The translations under genes were made by a program, and so were the position numbers. A stretch of DNA of 64,000 nucleotides from DATKZS01 sp035527835 [NCBI: bacterium] (GTDB lineage: Bacteria > RBG-13-61-14): contig DATKZS010000005.1 of the NCBI GenBank assembly GCA_035527835.1, positions 1 through 64,000 on the forward strand. Reading direction: 5' to 3'. This document shows, piece after piece, positions 50,528 to 58,968 of the stretch (within the stretch, counting starts at the first letter, position 1; each line of letters opens with the position of its first letter). The notes under the pieces are model-generated. The model made no database searches. It had not been told where the DNA came from and worked only from the letters and a program-made list of their open reading frames with translations.

Positions 50528-52570
50528 ATGAAAAAATTATCGCGGGCATTTTGCGTTATTATTCTGTTTGGCATCCTGCATCTGGTCCTGGCCTCGTGCC
50601 GATTCAGCGGTGAGGATGAGGCTTGGGAAGCGGTGGCGGTCATGCCTTCGGCGGACTATTTGTCGCGGAAGGCGCAGTACCTGGCCCATTGCAATGAGAA
50701 CAGCGGTCCCGGGAGCAACTCGGTTTACGGGCAGGTGTGCCGGGCCTATGTCAACGCCGGCCCGTTTGACGAGACCGCCCTTTACAACAGCATGACCAAG
50801 CTTGGCAACCGGGAGGACTGTTCCGACTTCCAGATGAACGCTCTGCTCCGCATCCTTTTCATTGACCGTAGCAACCACTGTCTGCCCGACGCCCTGCGCG
50901 ACGACCTCAAGGCCACGGTGCTGAATTTCAAATACTGGCTGGACGAGCCGGGTCCGGACGACATGGTGTGGTGGTCGGAGAACCACCAGGTGCTTTTTCA
51001 CACGGCGGAGCTTCTGGCGGGTCTCTTGTATCCGGACGAGGTGTTCCCCAACTCGGGGATGACGGGAAGACAGCACGCGGAGCACGCGCGGCCGATGCTT
51101 CACGAGTGGCTGGATTACCGCGGCCGGTTCGGCTTTTCGGAGTGGCACTCGAACGTCTATTTCAACGAGGACATGCCGCCGCTCGTGAACCTCGCGGATT
51201 ACGCGGACGAGGAGGCCATCCGGACCAAGGCCGCCATGGTGCTCGATATCATGGCCTTTGATATGGCCTGCAATTATTATAAAGGGCTATACGCGACCAC
51301 GCACGGCCGGACCTATCCGGACCACCTGGTGAACGGGCTTACGGACTCGACCCGGACGGCGGCGTGGATCATGGCCGACTTGGTCCCGCTCGGGTCCGTC
51401 ACCCAGCTCGGGGCCGGCGACTTCACCGGCTCCTTCCTCGCCACCAGCGACGGTTACTTCACGCCGGACCTGATCGAACAGGCCGCGGACGACGCCAAGG
51501 ATAATTTCGAGCACCGCCAGCGCGACAGCATCACGCTGGAGCAAGGGGCGGATTACGGGATCGGGTTCAGCGATTTTGACGACGTGATGTTCTGGTGGGG
51601 CATGACCGGGTACATGGCGCCGGAGATCGTGGAGGGCACGTTCAACCTGGTTGACTATTATGATATGTGGGCGGGCAACACCTGGAGTGACCTGACTCTG
51701 ATCCGGCCGTTCGTGGGGACGCAGGAGCTGATCGGGGTCGTGACCGACGTGGCGCCGATGACCCGCGGGGCGGCGCTGGAAGCCGTCAACACCTACACCT
51801 ATCGCACGCCCTATTATCAGCTCTCCGGGGCGCAGGACTGGAAGCCGTTCAACTGGACCGGCCAGAGCTTGCAGTGGAAAGCGGTGATTGACAAGGACTG
51901 CTTCGTGGTGACCGCTTTCCCGGGCGCGTTCCCGCTGGTCGCGGACTTCGGGAGCGACTGGACCGGCGGCTTCGTGCCCCGCGCCACCATGCATAAGAAC
52001 GTGGGGGTGTTCCAGTATCATCTGCCGGCGCTGGGCACGCTCGAGCAATACCTGCCCGCTCCGATTGCTCCGATTGACTGGGGCTCCATTCTGCCGGATT
52101 ACACTCACGCCTATTTTCCGCGGTCTAAATTCGACGAATACACCCAGACCGAGAACTGGACCATCGGCCGCAAGGGCGACGCCTACCTGGCGCTCTACTC
52201 GCAGGCCGCGCCGGTGTGGGCGGACACGGTGGATTTGATCGCGTACAACACCGACAACGTCTGGATCGTGGAAATGGGCGACGTGGAGCACAACGGCGCG
52301 TTCGCCGACTTCGTGACGGCGATGAAGAACGCCGTGGTGGACATCGGGTCGTCGGTGCATTACGAGTCGCCGAGCCAGGGCGTGATCCAGGTCGGCTGGT
52401 CCGGGCCCATGCTCGTTAACGGCGAGGCCGTGGACCTCGGCCCCTACCGCCGCTGGGACAACCCCTACGCGCGCCAGGAATTCGGGACCATGGTGACCCG
52501 CATCAACTTCCGGAGAAAAACCCTGGTCCTCAATTTCGGGGCGCCAAGTCTCACCTGCGTGCGGCGCTAG
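50528..52570 (+). CDS. Large lipoprotein of unknown function
   Basis: 680 residues; ATG behind GGGAGGAGC. A short signal ends in a lipobox (HLVLASC). The body is Trp/Tyr-rich: DDMVWWSENHQVLFHTAELL, FGFSEWHSNVYFNEDMPPLV, FDDVMFWWGMTGYMAPEIVE, WTGGFVPRATMHKNVGVFQY. The alternation of helical and aromatic stretches recalls alpha/alpha-toroid polysaccharide lyases, but I see no diagnostic catalytic set. Beside the GH94-like enzyme, a role in polysaccharide handling is plausible. It cannot be assigned. Confidence 0.75.
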   Translation: MKKLSRAFCVIILFGILHLVLASCRFSGEDEAWEAVAVMPSADYLSRKAQYLAHCNENSGPGSNSVYGQVCRAYVNAGPFDETALYNSMTKLGNREDCSDFQMNALLRILFIDRSNHCLPDALRDDLKATVLNFKYWLDEPGPDDMVWWSENHQVLFHTAELLAGLLYPDEVFPNSGMTGRQHAEHARPMLHEWLDYRGRFGFSEWHSNVYFNEDMPPLVNLADYADEEAIRTKAAMVLDIMAFDMACNYYKGLYATTHGRTYPDHLVNGLTDSTRTAAWIMADLVPLGSVTQLGAGDFTGSFLATSDGYFTPDLIEQAADDAKDNFEHRQRDSITLEQGADYGIGFSDFDDVMFWWGMTGYMAPEIVEGTFNLVDYYDMWAGNTWSDLTLIRPFVGTQELIGVVTDVAPMTRGAALEAVNTYTYRTPYYQLSGAQDWKPFNWTGQSLQWKAVIDKDCFVVTAFPGAFPLVADFGSDWTGGFVPRATMHKNVGVFQYHLPALGTLEQYLPAPIAPIDWGSILPDYTHAYFPRSKFDEYTQTENWTIGRKGDAYLALYSQAAPVWADTVDLIAYNTDNVWIVEMGDVEHNGAFADFVTAMKNAVVDIGSSVHYESPSQGVIQVGWSGPMLVNGEAVDLGPYRRWDNPYARQEFGTMVTRINFRRKTLVLNFGAPSLTCVRR

Positions 52571-52582
52571 GGCCGTGTCCCA

Positions 52583-52720
52583 AAAACGGTTTTACAATGA
52601 GCTATGTTATTTAATATTTAAGAGTTGCCGCAGATGAACGCGGATGGACGCAGATGAAAACGGAAAAAATAATTTATGTTATCCGCGTTCATCCGCGTTC
52701 ATCCGCGGCCTCTTATAAGC
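52583..52720. repeat. Dispersed repeat with GCAGATGAACGCGGATG units, copy 2, both arms
   Basis: Left part matches 24045-24115. Arms at about 52622-52657 and 52679-52713 face each other across an AT-rich centre. Confidence 0.85.
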
Positions 52721-52790
52721 AGGCCGGAGCTTGTAAGATATTGCCGGGACACCAAGGCAATGATACCCGCCGCTTTCCCGGCCAATCCCG

Positions 52791-54521
52791 ATGATGTACA
52801 ATATGTCCATGAGCGATGAGACGCTTATATTTTCGAGCTGGGCGGAGCGGCTGCGCGAAGGCTACTTGTCGGGGGAGGCGAGCCAGTTTTTGCTGCATTC
52901 CAACACCGGTGACCTGGTGCCGTGGGAGGAAGGCGGGAAGCTCGAGTACGTGACGCTGATCGAGTTCCTGACCCGGTTTTTGAGCCGGACCAAGGAGCTC
53001 GTGGTTTTTTACAATTTGTCGGAGGGCCTGCGGTTCACCAAGGCGGAGATGCGGGAGACGTTCATCCGTCGGATCACGATTCACCGCCGGGCGAAGCGGG
53101 AGGAGGACTGGAGCGGCGTGATCCCGGCTTCGCCGAGCCGGGTGCTGGGTCTGCTGGGCGAGTTCATCGGGGTGCAGTCGCAGCGGGCGGCGGTGATCAT
53201 AGATTATCTGGAGACGCTGACGCCGGAGGGCGACATCGGTTATTTGTCGTCGGAGGACCGGGCGTGCCTGGTGGCGGTTCAGGACTGGTCGCGCGACCCG
53301 GTGCTGCTGACGTCGGACAACATCGTGGTTCTGATCGCGGAGAACCTGATGGAGGTGAACCGCAAGATCCGGAGCATGCCGCAGCTCATGACCATCGAGG
53401 TCGGGCTGCCGGATTACGGGGAGCGGCTGAAGTTCATCAACCACGTGGCGTCGCGCTTCCCGGTGCAGGGCCTCGCGCCGAACCTGATGGCCGAGATGAC
53501 CGCGGGGCTCACCCGCATTCAGATCGAGGGCATTTTCAAGCAGGCCAAGGAGTCGCGGACGGCGGTGAGCATGGAGGGCGTGGGCCGGAAGAAGAAGGAA
53601 GTGATCGAGCGGGAGTGCATGGGGCTGGTGGAGGTGATCGAGCCGCGGCACGGGTTCGAGGCGCTGGGCGGAATGCCCGAGATCAAGCGGACGCTGGCGG
53701 GCGTGGCGGACGCGATCCGGAAGGGCGAGTCCCGGCGGGCGCCGATGGGGATCCTGCTGGTGGGGCCCATGGGCACGGGCAAGAGCTTTCTGGCCGAGGC
53801 CTTCGCGCGGGAGAGCGGGCTCACCTATATCAAGTTCAAGAGCTTCCGCGAGAAGTGGGTGGGCGCCACCGAGGCGAACCTGGAGCGCATCCTGTCCATC
53901 GTGCAGGCGCTGGGTTACGTGCTGGTGGTGATTGACGAGGCCGACCGCAACCTGGGCACCGGCGACCGGGAGGGAGACTCGGGAACGGAGAGCCGCGTGA
54001 TCGCGCGCTTGAAGGAATTCATGAGCGACGGCGGCCACCGCGGCAAGATCGTGTTCATGGTGCTCACCAACCGGCCCGACAAGCTGGACACCGACCTCAA
54101 GCGCCCCGGCCGGCTCGACCTCAAAATCCCCATGTTCTATCCGGAGACCCCGGAGCAGCGCCGCGAGATCGTGGAGGCGGTGGCCCGGAAGAACGGGTTC
54201 GTGCTCGACCGCGCGGCTGAGGCCTTGGCCGCGGCCGCGGAGCGCACCAAGGGCTACTCCGGCGCGGACCTGGAAGGCCTGATGGTGGCGGCCGACCGGC
54301 TGGCCTCCGAGTCCGGCAGCGCCGCCATCTCCGGCGCGCACCTCGAACGCGCGCTCGGCGACTTCATCCCGTCGCGCGACAACTACTACATCGAATACAT
54401 GGAGGTCCTCTCCGTGTTCGAAGCCAGCTCCAAGAACCTCCTGCCCGAGCGCTACCGCAACATCGGGAACCAGGAGCTCCAGGAACGCATCCAGTTCCTC
54501 CGGGCGCGGATGGAAAAGTAG
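52791..54521 (+). CDS. AAA+ ATPase, Ycf46-like
   Basis: 576-residue cytoplasmic ATPase. The N-terminal half (to about 270) is a degenerate AAA module without a P-loop ([34 protein letters not shown]). The C-terminal half is active: Walker [17 protein letters not shown] near 325, Walker [21 protein letters not shown], sensor 1 [10 protein letters not shown], and the arginine finger region [12 protein letters not shown], then the helical lid. Ycf46 proteins occur in plastids and cyanobacteria; this degenerate-plus-active layout matches. A remodelling role is likely; target unknown. The ATG start lacks a strong ribosome site; ATGs slightly downstream are possible. Confidence 0.88.
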   Translation: MMYNMSMSDETLIFSSWAERLREGYLSGEASQFLLHSNTGDLVPWEEGGKLEYVTLIEFLTRFLSRTKELVVFYNLSEGLRFTKAEMRETFIRRITIHRRAKREEDWSGVIPASPSRVLGLLGEFIGVQSQRAAVIIDYLETLTPEGDIGYLSSEDRACLVAVQDWSRDPVLLTSDNIVVLIAENLMEVNRKIRSMPQLMTIEVGLPDYGERLKFINHVASRFPVQGLAPNLMAEMTAGLTRIQIEGIFKQAKESRTAVSMEGVGRKKKEVIERECMGLVEVIEPRHGFEALGGMPEIKRTLAGVADAIRKGESRRAPMGILLVGPMGTGKSFLAEAFARESGLTYIKFKSFREKWVGATEANLERILSIVQALGYVLVVIDEADRNLGTGDREGDSGTESRVIARLKEFMSDGGHRGKIVFMVLTNRPDKLDTDLKRPGRLDLKIPMFYPETPEQRREIVEAVARKNGFVLDRAAEALAAAAERTKGYSGADLEGLMVAADRLASESGSAAISGAHLERALGDFIPSRDNYYIEYMEVLSVFEASSKNLLPERYRNIGNQELQERIQFLRARMEK

Positions 54522-55059
54522 TAGCCAGTAGCCAGCAGCCAGTAGCCAGGGAAACTCCCCGTTGATTCCCACTCCTCGCTCTTCAGCCCCTTTCATGATT
54601 TCCGACGCCCACCGCTACATCCATGAGAGAAAAACCCGGGGCCAGGCCGTCCTGACCATGTGATAAAATATCGCCCGGCGCCCGATTAATTCAAGCAACC
54701 ATAGAACGGCCGGTAAATTAATTTATTATTATTTTCATGCGCGGCCGCATGGCGGCGGAGGGCGGCTTAACCGTTCGGTAAACGCACCCGCAAAATATTA
54801 TTTACCGCCCGGTGAAGCAGCGAAGCCGCTAATATATTTGTATTAAACCGCTTAGGCTGCCTTGATTTTCAGAGAACGTCCCGTTAATCTTCTTATTACT
54901 TCCCGCCCGTTGCCCGGCCTCCTGCTCGCGCGCGCCCTTTAAATAACGGCACCGTTCCAATGCCGGGCCGGGGGCCGCTTGCGGGAAAATCCACCTCCGG
55001 CCTAACAATTGATAGGAATAAATGCGGCGAGAAAAGGCGCATGGCTGAAATAATTATCA

Positions 55060-55088
55060 TTGACTTTTCGCTCCGGCGCTGATAAAAT
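55060..55088 (+). promoter_or_regulatory. Strong sigma70-type promoter of the radical SAM gene
   Basis: TTGACT (55060-55065), 17 bases, TAAAAT (55083-55088). Predicted start near 55095, giving a leader of about 185 nt. Confidence 0.75.
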
Positions 55089-55094
55089 ATAAAG

Positions 55095-55280
55095 ATCATT
55101 TCATCCTTATCCGCTGAATTCCGGGGGCGATGCCTTCGGACCGGGCGATTTAACAGGCATGGAACTTTCCCTCATATAGCGGGTATCAATCATACGGCGG
55201 GCGGCCATTTTCGCCGGCCGTTTTATCAGTTGCGGGCGTGCCGACGGAACGGGCATGGCCCATGAAACAAGGAGGCGGAA
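55095..55280 (+). promoter_or_regulatory. Structured 5' leader with terminator-like hairpin; riboswitch or attenuator candidate
   Basis: A pairing CCGCT/AGCGG (about 55111 and 55178) encloses ATGCCT/AGGCAT. A GC hairpin at 55198-55220 (7 of 8 pairs) is followed by TTTT. The layout aptamer-like part, terminator, gene fits transcription attenuation. I do not recognise a known aptamer; the cobalamin core is not apparent. Confidence 0.4.
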
Positions 55281-57068
55281 TTGAACGGAAAACCCCGCGT
55301 GCTGTTGACCGCGAACTACGGCCCCAGTGATCTGGCCGGGGGCGAGGACTTGTACAACCTGATGAGCACCCGCTGGACCCGCGGCCACGGGGCCTTCCGG
55401 CTCGACATGTACGGCCATTACTTCGCGCTCTACCTGATCGCGGAGAACATCTCCAACCCATGCACGGTGCTGGAGAACCCGCACTGGGACGAGTTCGACC
55501 GCGAGCTGGAGAACGGCTACGACTACGTGTGTTTCCAATTGAAGAGCGTACACACCGCGAAGATCGCGCGGATGATGAAGCGGGTGCGCGAGAAATGCCC
55601 GGGCGCGAAGATCGTGGTCGGCGGCTACGGGGTGGGCACGCTGGACAGCCCGGTGCCCGGCGACGTGGACGGCGACGCCGCCTACATCCGCGGCCACGCC
55701 GACCACCTCTGCCGGGAGGAAGGCGTGCGCTTCATGCGCCGGGTCCTGGGCGATGAGCCGGTGGGGCGCGAGATCACGCAGTACCACATCCCCATGTTCT
55801 CCCTGGGCGGGTTCATCGGCGCGAACGGCGTGCACATGCGCATCCCCACGATCCTGGTGAGCCTGGGCTGCCCCAACGGCTGCGACTTCTGCAACACCAG
55901 CGCCTTTTACCATAAGAAGAAAATTTACGTGGCCGAGCCGGAGCAGGTGTACCGTTACATCCGGAACTACCAGAAGCGGATGGGTTTCCGCGAGATCATC
56001 GTGATGCTGTGGGACGAGGACTTCTTTTTGAACCCGGAGTACGTGCGCGAGCTGGGCCGCCTGCTGCGGAGCCACAAGAGCACCTGGAGCGTTCGCTATT
56101 ACACGTTCGGCTCCATCCGCTCGCTCTCGCAATACACGCCGGAGGAGCTGCGCGACAACGGCTGCCAGATGGTGTGGATCGGGGTGGAGAGCTTCTTGTG
56201 CGGCAACGGCAACGACCGCTACGGCAAGCGCCAGGGCACTTCGGTGCAGGAGATGTTCGACGGCCTGCGCCAGCACGGCATCCAGCCCACCGGCTCGCTC
56301 GTGCTCGGACTGGACTTCCACACCAAAGAGAACCTGAAAGCCGACGTGGACCAGTTCGTCGCGCTCAAGCCGATGTTCTACCAGGTCTCCCACGTCCTGC
56401 CCTGCCCCGGAACCGCCCTCTATGACCGCATGATCGAGGAGGGACGCATCAGCAACGATTACAAATGGCAGGACCTCCATTTCTGGAGCGACCACGTTTA
56501 TAAATATCAGAACTGCACCCGCGACGACATCAAGGAAACCTTCCAATACGTCCACGACCGGCTGCGCGACGTGAACGGCCCGCCCACCCTGCAGATGATG
56601 GAGAGCGTCATGGACTCCTACGCCCTCTACAAGGACGACCCCGACCCCTTCCGCCAGGCCCTGGCCAAGCGCGACCGCCTGATCGCCGGAGGCTTCCACT
56701 CTTTCCTCCACTCGATCAAGACCTATCATCCCAGCGAAGCCGTCCGCGGCCGCGCCCGCATGCTCGAGCAGCGCTACGAAAGCGAGATCGGCCGGCCCAG
56801 CGTGATCAGCCGCGCGCTCGCCCGCTACATCTCGCGCAACATCAGGAAAAAGTCCCGCGCGCCCGAAGCCACGCCCGTCTCCGACCCGCCGCCGCGCTGG
56901 ACCTATTACCACACCTATGGCGACGGCGTCTGGGTGCGGAAGGGCCGCGAGGCCAAAAAGCCGGCGCCGTACCAGGACGACAGCATCCTGGCCGGCGTCG
57001 GCCTCACCGGAATCACCCGCCTGATCGGCAAGGGCAAAAAGGGGCTGAAATTTCCGAAAGGCATGTAG
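55281..57068 (+). CDS. Radical SAM protein with N-terminal B12-binding-like domain
   Basis: 595 residues. The N-terminal domain (VLLTANYGPSDLAGG; YVCFQLKSVHTAKIARMMKR; KIVVGGYGVGTLDSPVPG) resembles the cobalamin-binding fold of class B radical SAM enzymes. The canonical cofactor His motif is not obvious. The [4Fe-4S]/SAM motif is CPNGCDFC (C-x3-C-x2-C) near residue 195, with ILVSLGC before and MVWIGVESFL, PTGSLVLGLDFHT after. The C-terminal 150 residues are a family-specific extension ending in a basic region. TTG start with AAGGAGG. Reaction unknown; methyl transfer or ring change is typical of the class. Confidence 0.88.
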   Translation: MNGKPRVLLTANYGPSDLAGGEDLYNLMSTRWTRGHGAFRLDMYGHYFALYLIAENISNPCTVLENPHWDEFDRELENGYDYVCFQLKSVHTAKIARMMKRVREKCPGAKIVVGGYGVGTLDSPVPGDVDGDAAYIRGHADHLCREEGVRFMRRVLGDEPVGREITQYHIPMFSLGGFIGANGVHMRIPTILVSLGCPNGCDFCNTSAFYHKKKIYVAEPEQVYRYIRNYQKRMGFREIIVMLWDEDFFLNPEYVRELGRLLRSHKSTWSVRYYTFGSIRSLSQYTPEELRDNGCQMVWIGVESFLCGNGNDRYGKRQGTSVQEMFDGLRQHGIQPTGSLVLGLDFHTKENLKADVDQFVALKPMFYQVSHVLPCPGTALYDRMIEEGRISNDYKWQDLHFWSDHVYKYQNCTRDDIKETFQYVHDRLRDVNGPPTLQMMESVMDSYALYKDDPDPFRQALAKRDRLIAGGFHSFLHSIKTYHPSEAVRGRARMLEQRYESEIGRPSVISRALARYISRNIRKKSRAPEATPVSDPPPRWTYYHTYGDGVWVRKGREAKKPAPYQDDSILAGVGLTGITRLIGKGKKGLKFPKGM

Positions 57069-57112
57069 CGGTCCAGCGCCGCTGTTCGCCCCGAAAGAGA
57101 AAGGAGACAATC

Positions 57113-58030
57113 ATGCCGATGATCCGCACTCCGGAGGAGCGTTTTCAGAACCTGCCCGGTTTCCCGTTCAAGCCGCACTACGTGGAGCTCAACGGGATGC
57201 GGGTGCATTACGTGGACGAGGGCTCGGGTGAGCCGGTGCTGTGCCTGCACGGCGAGCCGTCGTGGAGCTATCTTTACCGCAAGATGATTCCGCTGCTGGC
57301 CCGGGAGCGCCGCGTGGTGGCGCCGGACTTCATCGGCTTCGGCCGCTCCGACAAGTTCACTGAGCTAAGCGAATACACCTACAAGATGCACCGCGACACC
57401 ATCATGGGCCTGATCGAGGCGCTCGGCCTCGACCGCATCACGCTGGTGGTCCAGGACTGGGGCGGGTTGATCGGACTCCGCGTGGCGAGCCTGATGCCGG
57501 AGCGCTTTTCGCGCCTGGTCATCATGAACACCGGCCTGCCTACCGGCGAAGGCCCGCTGCCCGAGGGCTTCATCCATTGGCAAAATTACGTGAAGGCCAC
57601 GCCGGACCTGCCCGTCGGTCAGATATTGCGCCACGGCTTTTTTGACCTCGATCCGCAAAACCCCGTCGGCAAAGGCGACTCCATGCCGGCGGAGGTGATG
57701 GCGGCCTACGACGCGCCTTTCCCCGGACCCGAATACAAGGCCGGCGCGCGCGCCTTTCCGCTGCTGGTCCCGGCCAAGACCACCGACCCCGCCGCGCCCG
57801 AGCTCAAGGCCGCCCAGCAATTCCTCAAGACCTGGACCCGGCCCACCCTCATCATGTTCTCCGACCACGACCCCATCACCCGCGGCGGCAACCTCTACTT
57901 CCGCTTCATCGTGCCCGGGGCCAAGGACCACCCCGAAATCCCTATCACCGGCGCCGGCCACTTCCTCCAAGAAGAAAAAGGCGAGGAACTGGCCGCCCAC
58001 GTTCTCGCCTTCATGGCCCGCACTCCCTAA
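57113..58030 (+). CDS. Haloalkane-dehalogenase-like alpha/beta hydrolase
   Basis: 305-residue enzyme of the HLD-I type. HGEPSWSYLYRKMI (oxyanion/halide region), VVAPDFIGFGRSDKF, and the nucleophile Asp in TLVVQDWGGLIGLRVASLMP with the adjacent halide-binding Trp. Acid in DHDPITRGG and catalytic His in TGAGHFLQEEKGEEL complete the triad. A cap-domain Trp (FIHWQNYVKATPDLP) could be the second halide ligand. GAGG-type site. It may cut C-halogen bonds; many homologues act on other small substrates. Confidence 0.88.
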   Translation: MPMIRTPEERFQNLPGFPFKPHYVELNGMRVHYVDEGSGEPVLCLHGEPSWSYLYRKMIPLLARERRVVAPDFIGFGRSDKFTELSEYTYKMHRDTIMGLIEALGLDRITLVVQDWGGLIGLRVASLMPERFSRLVIMNTGLPTGEGPLPEGFIHWQNYVKATPDLPVGQILRHGFFDLDPQNPVGKGDSMPAEVMAAYDAPFPGPEYKAGARAFPLLVPAKTTDPAAPELKAAQQFLKTWTRPTLIMFSDHDPITRGGNLYFRFIVPGAKDHPEIPITGAGHFLQEEKGEELAAHVLAFMARTP

Positions 58031-58384
58031 ACATATGGCCGGCCACGGCCAATCCCGCCGCCTTTTTCCCGGGTGGCCCTTGACAGGTTCCCGACCCGGC
58101 CCGGGCGGCGCCGCGGGATTTGGCGGCCAACGCCTGAATATTACTGCCGAATTTACAAAGCTGGCATAATTTATTCGCATCCGGCCATTTTTTTCTTGAC
58201 AAATATATCTGGATTTGATATAAATATCTTCCGCGGCAAGCTATGGGGCGGGAGCGGGAGATGCCCGATCCTTTCATCGCTAGGTTTGTCGCCTCGATGG
58301 TTTGCCCCTCATGTCCGCAGCGGTTCGTTGCATTTTCATGATTTAGGTTCAGGCCAACCCTTTCAAGGGATAGGAGGAACCAAA
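58031..58384 (+). other. Spacer with promoter and leader of the unknown three-gene unit
   Basis: No gene. Near-consensus promoter at 58196-58224, then a leader of about 150 nt with G-rich blocks (near 58238-58262) before a GGAGG site. Confidence 0.55.
58196..58224 (+). promoter_or_regulatory. Near-consensus extended -10 promoter
   Basis: TTGACA (58196-58201), 17 bases, TATAAA (58219-58224) with TG one base before it. Predicted start near 58231. Confidence 0.85.
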
Positions 58385-58558
58385 ATGGACGCGAACGACA
58401 AGCCCTTAATTGCCCTCCAGAAAAAATGCCGGATTGCCGGCTGCCTTAAAAGGCAGGCGCAAGACTCCTCCCCTATTGGTAACCAGAAATTAAAGTCGAG
58501 CAAGGTTATGGAGTTGACCTGTTTATCCAACCATCAAACCAAAGGAGGTCTCAGATGA
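58385..58558 (+). CDS. Small protein of 57 residues, first gene of the unknown unit
   Basis: ATG eight bases after TAGGAGG. The product begins MDANDKPLIALQKKCRIAGC and ends SNHQTKGGLR. Three Cys (15, 20 and 46), no signal, no membrane segment. The stop overlaps the ATG of the next gene (ATGA), so translation is coupled. It could be a leader peptide, a small regulator, or a subunit. Family unrecognised. Confidence 0.6.
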   Translation: MDANDKPLIALQKKCRIAGCLKRQAQDSSPIGNQKLKSSKVMELTCLSNHQTKGGLR

Positions 58559-58968
58559 CGATCGCGCTTAAACCAGAGGACAAAGTACTGGTAAAGGTAA
58601 CCATCGGAGGAAATACCAGGATCACGTGGCGGATTTACATGCGACAGGCCGGTGGCGCCGATTTCGCAGTCTATGACTCGACGGTGCACAGCAACGTGGA
58701 ACCAACCACCTGCGTTGACGTGACCGGATACCTGGTCCAAGGCGAAAATTCCATCCGGGTGGAGTTCGTAAACTATTTGCCAACTCCCGACCGGAAATAT
58801 TTCGACAAGGCGGAGTTCTATGTGGGCCAGGAATGCAAAGAAACGGAGCTCAAAGGCAGCTATGAAAGATCGAGCCAGCAAGGCCACTATCCGGTATTTT
58901 CGACATCATATTTTCATGTTCAAAAGCCATCAGCCAATCCCGACAGCATTTCAAAAGGAGAAGAATAA
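58555..58968 (+). CDS. Beta-rich protein of unknown function, second gene of the unit
   Basis: 137 residues without a signal peptide. Alternating beta stretches VLVKVTIGGNTRITWRIYMR, FAVYDSTVHSNVEPTTCVDV, TGYLVQGENSIRVEFVNYLP, FDKAEFYVGQE suggest a beta-sandwich like carbohydrate-binding or jelly-roll domains. Overlaps neighbours at both ends (ATGA before, TAATG after). Likely partner of the secreted protein downstream. Function unassigned. Confidence 0.7.
   Translation: MTIALKPEDKVLVKVTIGGNTRITWRIYMRQAGGADFAVYDSTVHSNVEPTTCVDVTGYLVQGENSIRVEFVNYLPTPDRKYFDKAEFYVGQECKETELKGSYERSSQQGHYPVFSTSYFHVQKPSANPDSISKGEE

Larger units (their letters stand above)
54522..55280. other. AT-rich spacer with promoter and leader of the radical SAM gene
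   Basis: Starts with GTAGCCA 7-bp tandem units (54530-54549). From 54660 to 55090 it is notably AT-rich for this genome with no supported gene. Then come a good promoter (55060-55088), a structured leader and the GGAGG of the next gene. Confidence 0.6.

Noticed and set aside
54896-55099. 67-codon minus-strand frame in the AT-rich spacer
   Set aside because: No ribosome site, no conserved pattern, and it spans the promoter of the radical SAM gene.
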